Positions 57,663-64,000 of a stretch of DNA of 64,000 bases are shown one piece after another. Under the pieces are notes generated by a model. That model did no database searches, was not told the origin of the DNA, and saw only the letters and a program-made list of their open reading frames with translations. Both the position numbers and the translations under genes were made by a program. The DNA comes from Solanum dulcamara. Its lineage: Eukaryota; Streptophyta; Magnoliopsida; Solanales; Solanaceae. The stretch lies in NCBI RefSeq assembly GCF_947179165.1, contig NC_077245.1:22543740-22607739 (forward strand). Direction: 5' to 3'. Position 1 is the first letter of the stretch; each line of letters starts with the position of its first letter.

Positions 57663-58680
57663 GGCCTAAATGTCTCTAGCCAGGGCCGCTTGTAGGCTCT
57701 CAAATAGGCTAGACTGCCCATGCTAACCAATTTCCGGCTTAATGCATCTGCTACCATATTAGCCTTATCCGGATGATATTGGATGAGACATCATAATCTT
57801 TGAGCAACTCCATCGACCTTCGATGTCTCAAATTCAAGTCTTTCTAGGTGAATACATGCTGTAAACTGCAATGGTTTGTAAACACCTTATACCTGAATCC
57901 ATAAAGATAATGCCTCCAGTTTTTAACTACCTCAATCTTTTGTGGATCTACCATTGCCCCTTCTTTTGAAATATCATGGCCTAAAAATTTAACTAAAGGA
58001 AACCAGAATTCACACTTAAATAGTTTTGCATACAACTTTTGCTTTCCCAAAACACCTAAAACAATACGGAGATGGTATGCATATTCCTGTTCACTCTTCG
58101 AATACACCAAAATATCATCTATAAACACGATCACAAATGAATCCAGGAACGGCTTGAACACCCCATTTATCAAACTCATGAAAGTTGCAGGTGCATTGGT
58201 CAGTCAAAAGACATCACCAAAAATTCATAGTGTCCATACCTAGTTTTAAAAGCTGTTTTAAGCACATCCTCAGGTTTGATCTTTAATTGATGGTACCCAG
58301 ATTAGGGATCAATCTTTGAAAAGACCGACGTACCTTGCAATTGAACAAAAAAATCGTTAATACGCGGTAAAGGATATTTATTTCGGATGGTAACCTTATT
58401 TAGTTGTCGGTAGTCAATGCAATTGTCATGCTACCATCATTTTTCTTAACAAACAACACTGGATCACCCCACGGAGAAGCCATGGGACAAATGAATCCCT
58501 TATCAAGGAGTTCTTGGATTTGATCCTTAAGCTCTCTCAACTCTGTCAGAGCCATACGGTAGGGAGGAATATAAATTAGATGAGTGCCCGACTCTAAGTC
58601 AATGCAGAAATCTCTATCTCTGTCGGGAGGCATAAAACGAAAGTCTGAAGGAAACACTTCTGAAAACTCACGCATTATCG
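57663..58680 (-). pseudogene. pol: Reverse transcriptase of gypsy B, with most of RNase H deleted
   Basis: 58675-58400 reads REFSEVFPSDFRFMPPDRD, YRMALTELRELKDQIQELL, DKGFICPMASPWGDPVLFVK. Further segments are [11 protein letters not shown] and PFLDSFVIVFIDDILVYSK (active site FIDD near 58130-58115), then AKLFKCEFWFPLVKFLGHDI. Right after QKIEVVKNW the reading jumps to YLYGFRYKVFTNHCSLQHVF, which belongs to the far end of RNase H. The connection and the RNase H catalytic part are missing, removed without breaking the frame. Confidence 0.88.
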
Positions 58681-59560
58681 AAATAGACTCAATAGAGGGA
58701 TACTCTACCTCAACATTCTGAATATGGGCAAGATAGGCCCTATCATTTTTCTAGTTTGGAGAAAGGATATGAGCTTGGCTGACTTAGGCTTGTACACCTC
58801 TTCCCAATCTAATCTTTCCCTCCCTGAAATCTCTAAAGCCAAAATCTGTGCATTGCAATTAAGGACAATAAAATAGGAGAACAATTAAGTCATGCCTAAG
58901 ATTATTTCAAAGTAAGCCATATCTAAAATCACTAAGTATACACAAGTCTGAAACCCCATAAACATCACAGAACATACATGATAAACATGGGTGACTATGA
59001 CCGACTCTCCAATAGAGGTAGAAACATGGATAGGGGCATCAAGTATATCACATAATGCATCAAAACCCAAGACATATTTCATGGACACATACTAATAATT
59101 AGACCCCGGATCAAATAAAATAGTAGCCATATGATCACACACAAGAATAATACCTATGATCACTGTGTCAGACGCATCTGCCTCGGTCTTGCCTGAAAAT
59201 GCACAAAACTGAGCCTGGTTATCCTAACGGGCTACCTCCCTGCCTGGCTATGCTACTCCTTGACCTGAAATACCGTTACCTCGACCCCCACAGCCTCTCT
59301 GGTTTCTACCTCGCCCATCTTGTGGATATCCTCTACTATTTTCTCCCCTAGCCGCAGGTACTACTACTCTGGCCTTCTGAAATACTGAAACTGTCCATCG
59401 GGGGTCAGGACATTCTATCCTTATATTCTCCTGTTCTCCACAATTGAAACACTCATGATCAAAACACGGACTACTACCAGTGAATGATGCACCTTAAACC
59501 TCATGAGCTGGATGTTGCTGTGGAGTACCTGAAAAATTGAAATACCAGCTTTTTGACTCA
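58681..59560 (-). pseudogene. pol: Protease and gag zinc knuckle of gypsy B, broken
   Basis: Minus strand: HECFNCGEQENIRIECPD is a knuckle-like motif (59465-59405) lacking the usual Gly-His. It is followed by RGRNQRGCGGRGN (59315-59275), ATILFDPGSNY-YVS with the protease DPG site (59130-59085), and [12 protein letters not shown] (58925-58885). Confidence 0.8.
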
Positions 59561-61062
59561 ACTGAATTTGTTTTCCTTTTCTAAGCTAAAAGTTGAAGAC
59601 TAAGATTGAAAATTCTACATCCACTTTCTAGTCGAATGAGCCCCAAGTCATCTATGGAGGCCGAGCAAGCTCTCTACGAGCAAACTATCATTCCATCTAT
59701 TATATCACTCGAGTCGATCTGGTTCGTTCTTATCTATAGATAAGGAAAGAGAGAACCCCATTCCTAGTTCTTTTTGAAGACCCATAGTAGCCACAAAGCG
59801 CCATTCTGCGCACTCAGAATAAAAGAGTGAATTTCCACAATTAGTTTCAAAGTTAGAAGGGGGCAGAGCTGACTGAATTGGCGGGGATGCAATTACTAGC
59901 CTGCCTGACCCTCTAGTGTAGAATCCCTGGAAATTACATGTGCTCTTGGGATTCTTAGCTAAAGCCTTGGCCTGTCTATCTCTCCTCACACCCTCTACTT
60001 TCTTATCTATAGATAAGGCAAGAGAGAACCCCATTCCTGGTTCCTTTTGAAGACTCATAGTAGCCGTAAAGCACCATTCTGTGCACTCAGAATAAAAAAT
60101 TGAATTTCCACAATTTTTTTCAATGTTAGAAGCGGGCAGAGTTGACCGAATTGGCTGGGCTGCAATTACTGGCCTGCTTGACCCTCTAGAATATAATCCC
60201 TGAAAATTACCTATGCTCTTGAAATTCTTAGCCAAAGCCTTGACCTGTCCATCTCTCCTCACACCCTCTATTTTCTTCACAAATCAGTGACTTCATTGAA
60301 ACTCCCTCCTGACGAAGTCATGTGAACAGAAAATACCTACAATTTGGGGTTCAACCCCTACACAAATAATAGGATCCTCTCTTCTTCTGTAGTTACCTGC
60401 TGAGTAGCATACCTAGACAACACATAAAATTTGGCCTCATAAGCAGCCACCGACATACCACCCTATTCCAAGGCCATGAATTTATCCTTCTTGCGGTCCC
60501 ATAATGTACGTGGAACATATGTTTCCAGAAATAAGGCATGGAACTGGACCAAGTGAGTGGGGTAGCACTGGCGGACGACACTCTACTTAAGCCCTCCACC
60601 ACTGATTGGCCTCACCCTGCAATTGAAATGACACCAATTCTACCCCATGCTGATGTACATTGCTCAGCTTGTGCAGTCTCTCATAGCAATCAAGAATGAA
60701 TTCATATGCATCCTCATTTTCAAAACTATGAAAAACTGGAGGCTTGAGCTTTATAAACTGGGTGAGTATTTCATGCTCGGTATCGGTCATAACCGGGCCC
60801 ATAAGTGGTATGAAAAAGGCATCAGTGCCTACCACCTCATCTACTAGATGGCGCTAGTGCCAGCCAACCCACTCAGAAAGACCATAATCTGTTGCGCTAC
60901 TATAGGGTCCAGAGGGGGAAAATCGACAGCCACAGTTTAGTTGTCTTCTACCTGCTCAGTATTTTCCTCCTCTCCAACCTCTAGATTCTCCTCCAACTCA
61001 TTCCAGGAAGTGGGAGGGGCCTCACCTACTGGGATTTTTTTAATTGGAACCGCCACCTTGGC
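59561..61062 (-). pseudogene. gag: gag middle part of gypsy B with duplicated insert
   Basis: From the solo LTR downward: KVAVPIKKIPVGEAPPTSW, FPPLDPIVAQQIMVFLSGL, then 60835-60587 ([58 protein letters not shown]), the capsid-like core. A frameshift follows, then KKIEGVRRDGQVKALAKNFK. After LPAS the normal gag text is replaced by an unrelated stretch, and the segment is tandemly duplicated (see the repeat entry). Stops and frameshifts elsewhere. Confidence 0.85.
59727..60272 (-). repeat. 273-bp tandem duplication inside gag, each unit half gag and half foreign
   Basis: Copies 59727-59999 and 60000-60272 are about 85-90 % alike and keep an open frame of 191 codons. Each starts (plus strand) with the palindrome CTTATCTATAGATAAG. 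The gag half encodes VRRDGQVKALAKN, NFQGLYSRGS; the other half (GNSLFYSECAEWRFVATMGL, MGFSLSLSID) is not gag text. The same foreign type of sequence seems to continue left to about 59580. Its source is unknown; organelle DNA is one possibility, not shown. Confidence 0.85.
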
Positions 61063-63526
61063 TCTCACGACTCGAAATCGGGTGTGATGGTACTCGTCTA
61101 TCCTACCAAGACGAGTCAGTCTAATAGTCTAAACAATTCAAAGTAAGTGGAAATAACAATAAAAATGTAAAGTCTAATATGATATAGACAAAGAAAAATA
61201 GAAAGTAGATTTTAAACTACCCAAGACTCGGTGTCACATGTACAAGCCACTACTTTAATAAAAATGAAAAGAATATAAGTCTATATGTCTCAGTCCTCAA
61301 ACAGAGCAAGGCATAAGGTAAATGACGTCGAGAGTCTGCCTAAAAAGACAAACTGCTACCTCTCACATGTCAGAAGCTCGGTTCAATCAACAGGGAAGCC
61401 ATGAACAGGAGGTACTGACTCAAATCCTACACACATGTTGAAACAAGGAGTGAGCACCAATAAGACGGTACTCAAAAAAATAGAAACTAAATCCTAAGTA
61501 AAGCAATGCGGAATACGGGTACTCCTGACATCCTAACCACAATCCTCCACCACTACACACCTGCACTCAAACAACTTAATCTATACAGTTTATATCACAA
61601 TTATACCAAAATTCTAGACAGTCCACAAATAGAAAGTACAAATATGGTCTCACCACTATACTCAAGCAAATACAAGAAATCTCAAATCATAATCAATCAC
61701 GGGATGAAATAGATGCAAATGTAATGTCAAATATCATGATGCATGTCTGTCCTATGATACATATCCGCTGATCAGATCGAAATCCATGGGGACCTCATAT
61801 AGACCATGTATCCGCTGAAAATGACCTCGGCCACGAGAAAAAACCTCGACAAATCACCTCAACTGGTAAAAACCTCGGTCCCAATATCAAGCACCTCACT
61901 CATATCATTTCTCATCCATCACAGGTATATTATATGCACATGTAATGAGTGAAGCAAGATAAATATTCACAATGATGTCATATAAACCACAATCACATAA
62001 TAGATCAATGTCCCAAAATCCACAATACTTAGACAATTAATCCCTATTCAAAATCTACTATCTCACTTCAACTTATATAATTCAATTCAATCTAATGACC
62101 CAACACACCATAATCCCCTCACAAAGAAAAATACAAGGTTCAACATACTTAATAAAAGTTAGAATTCTACTTGCCTTAGCTAAAAAGTCACAAACAGTCC
62201 AAAATCACCGCTTTTCCTCTTCGATGATACCCCAAATCACTACAATCTAATCAAATATAGACTGACAATCACATTTAGAATCTATTGACACTGAAATCAA
62301 GAAATTCAAGTGAAAAGGGTAAAATAGTCAAAAATATCATATAAAAAATTAAACATGAAGTCTGATTATTTTTGGATGAAAATCTTCCTCAAGTAATAAG
62401 GAATCTAATGGTAAAATTCGTTTCAAAATGGAGTTAATGAGTTCAAAATCCCCATTTCTCATTCAAAAGATCATGTTCAAGAAAACTCCAAAATCTCCAA
62501 TTTGAAATCCACAATTTGAAGTTAAAATGCAAAATTATTCAATGGAAATTAAGGAAAAGTGTTAGAAATACATTACTCAATAGTTTTCCATGAAAAATCC
62601 CTTTGAAATTCGTCTCCACCGAGCTTAGAATGTCAAAAATAGAGGAAATTGGCCCAATTCCGTCTTTTAGAAAAGACACTGTTCAGGCCGAATTATCTCT
62701 TTGCGATTGCGATCCACTTAAGTCGCAATCGCGAAGGTTAGGCCCTCGCTTCATCGTGATCAAGAAAATACCTCGCGATCATGAAGACCAATATAATGGA
62801 ATATTGCGATCGCGGCAGGGATCCTCCGCTAATGCGAAGAACAACTGGATGCAATAGTTGACAACAACATATCACAAGGCTAAGTCTCCGAATAGATCCT
62901 TGGGATTCAATTAGAATTTCGTGAACACAAACCAGATATACAACTATACTAAATTCGATGATCCGGACTCAATGGACCTATTGTAATTTGAATTTGATGC
63001 TTTCTTGACCCGAAATTTGATAAGTAGCAACTAAACTAGTTTTGGCAATTGCAACACCCAAAATACCCTCGGAACCTCTAAAAATTATAAGAAGTCATTT
63101 CTAGCATTAGAATCAGCTCCCGAAATGATTAGAACTATCAGAAATCCAATCGAACACCTGAACCTCAAATGTTGACCAAAGTCAAACATGGATCAAACTT
63201 TAACTCAATTTTCAACTTCGGACCTAAATTCCATGTTTTAACTCCAAATCTAATTCCAACAACTCTCTTAGACCAATTTCCATATTCTGAGGCTGATGAA
63301 ATAGATGGAATTTCATTTCGAGACTCGAAACTTCAATGGATTTCAAAACTCAAATTTTTACTACTTAAGCCTTTAAAATATATTTCTCAAGCAAAACCTC
63401 ATTTTTTCATAAGATTTCCAAAAAGTAACTTTCACACTCAACCAAAAGTGAGTCAGAGAAACTAATGGATGGGGTAAAATGATAATTTTATTAAAAATAT
63501 CAAAAATGACCTTTTGGGTCATTACA
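61063..63526 (-). mobile_element. Solo LTR inserted in gag of gypsy B, same family group as the LTR of gypsy A
   Basis: On the minus strand it starts TGTAATGACCCAAAAGGTCA at 63526 and ends CGAGTCGTGAGA at 61063. The start, TATCATTTTACCCC, TCTCGAAATGAAATTCCATC and the CGCGATCGC block (62700-62840) correspond to the LTR of gypsy A. gag reading continues on both sides, which proves insertion. TSD candidates are CTAGC (63527-63531) and TTGGC (61058-61062): three of five match, two transitions. Confidence 0.85.
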
Positions 63527-63666
63527 CTAGCGGGTGCTGCTCTCTCTTGGCCTTTGCCACGTCTCCTTCTCCTGCCTCTACCTCGGTCGCGCCCTCGAAC
63601 GGTTGGCTCCTCCTCTGGCTCAACTAGAGCTATGGGGTGAACACCATTGTAGCAGGTATTAACCAT
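63527..63666 (-). pseudogene. gag: gag N-terminus of gypsy B
   Basis: ATG at 63666 opens MVNTCYNGVHPIALVEPEEE and an Arg/Gly-rich run (VRGRDRGRGRRRRRGKGQ) typical of this gag class, up to ERAAPAS where the solo LTR enters. The leader to the primer site is 204 bp long. Confidence 0.88.
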
Positions 63667-63870
63667 CTACGGATAAGAGAGTGAAAGAGGTTAGCTACCA
63701 ATTTGGATCACGAGATACCAATTGGAATTAAGTCATATCTCAAAGGAAAGAAGATAGATAAAGTTTTTTCTAAAGTCCTGTAGCCTCTCAAAGAAAAGTA
63801 CAGACGTCTCTGTATCAATCCCAAGACTCTACTAAACTCATTTTGGTATGACAAGATCAACGAACCTAGG

Positions 63871-63883
63871 GCTCTGATACCAA
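63871..63883 (-). promoter_or_regulatory. Primer-binding site of gypsy B
   Basis: GCTCTGATACCAA; its inverse contains TGGTATCAGAGC, a perfect match to the usual plant initiator tRNA-Met primer sequence. Three bases separate it from the LTR. Confidence 0.9.
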
Positions 63884-63886
63884 CTT

Positions 63887-64000
63887 TGTCATGATCCTGA
63901 CCCGCCATGACTGACACCCACACTAACCCTCCGATGGGAGAACCATTAAAACAACCCAACTATCACATTAATGAGATGCAAGAAGTGTAAAAGATGCTGA
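63887..64000 (-). repeat. 5' LTR of gypsy B, partial
   Basis: Collinear with 54307-54420 (shared ACTGACACCCACACTAACCC and ACAACCCAACTATCACATT). Continues beyond the window. Confidence 0.92.

Larger units (their letters stand above)
54307..64000 (-). mobile_element. Ty3/gypsy LTR retrotransposon B on the minus strand, right end outside window
   Basis: Left LTR begins TGTCACGATCCCGATCC at 54307. A second LTR beginning TGTCATGATCCTGACCC starts at 63887 and runs out of the window. Directly inside the second LTR is GCTCTGATACCAA (63871-63883), the inverse of the initiator tRNA-Met primer site. On the minus strand the order gag, protease, RT, RNase H, integrase, chromodomain-like tail is kept. The visible 114 bp of the two LTRs differ at about 12 positions. 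All genes carry stops. A solo LTR is inserted in gag. Confidence 0.93.

Noticed and set aside
63871..63883. tRNA gene fragment
   Set aside because: The GCTCTGATACCAA match is only the primer-binding complement of an LTR element, without the rest of a tRNA cloverleaf; same for 15241 and 40496.

Overview
The window is nuclear DNA from a flowering plant, most likely a member of the Solanaceae. The signs are split genes with GT-AG introns, Au-type SINEs, an RTE-clade LINE with the 3' tail typical of nightshades, chromovirus-like Ty3/gypsy elements primed by initiator tRNA-Met, and hAT, MULE and MITE families with intact target-site duplications (TSDs). Assignment to Solanaceae is an inference from these families; no database search was possible. 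Only one gene looks functional: a four-exon aminoacylase-1-like peptidase (M20 family) at 35787-47742 on the + strand. Almost everything else is transposable-element sequence in various states of decay.

Left part (1-11268). A broken Mutator-like (MULE) transposase lies at the left edge. It is followed by an 824-bp near-perfect hairpin, a decayed GRF-zinc-finger gene, a minus-strand pseudogene with a DUF1985 domain and a probable Glu/Lys-rich downstream exon, an LTR remnant, a 686-bp TIR element, and the last exon of a ribosomal protein S15a (uS8) pseudogene.

Central nest (11269-29805). This is a four-level stack: a small hAT-like element (TSD ATGAGAAG) split by a larger hAT with transposase (TSD GCAAAAAG), split by a Ty3/gypsy element of 12.7 kb (TSD AACAT), split in its integrase gene by a solo LTR of another family (TSD GTGAT). 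The hAT also carries a 1.5-kb AT-rich minisatellite behind its transposase.

Gene region (30454-47742). A MULE-like element with long inverted ends and a perfect 9-bp TSD is followed by a nearly full-length RTE LINE whose tail ends 83 bp before the start codon of the aminoacylase gene. The gene's second intron is 9.7 kb long. It holds LTR fragments, a gypsy remnant, a 2.7-kb palindromic hAT derivative and a tiny SINE/LINE tail with a perfect 12-bp TSD. The palindromic hAT is transcribed as part of the host pre-mRNA if the gene is expressed, so it could form a 1.3-kb double-stranded RNA against hAT transposase. Its loop contains a piece of gypsy gag matching the adjacent element. I consider this the most interesting structure in the window.

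Right part (47743-64000). About 6.5 kb of gene-free sequence with a MITE and two Au SINEs leads into a minus-strand Ty3/gypsy element that runs off the right edge. Its gag gene is split by a solo LTR related to the LTR of the central gypsy element, and its gag also contains a 273-bp tandem duplication that includes sequence of unknown origin.
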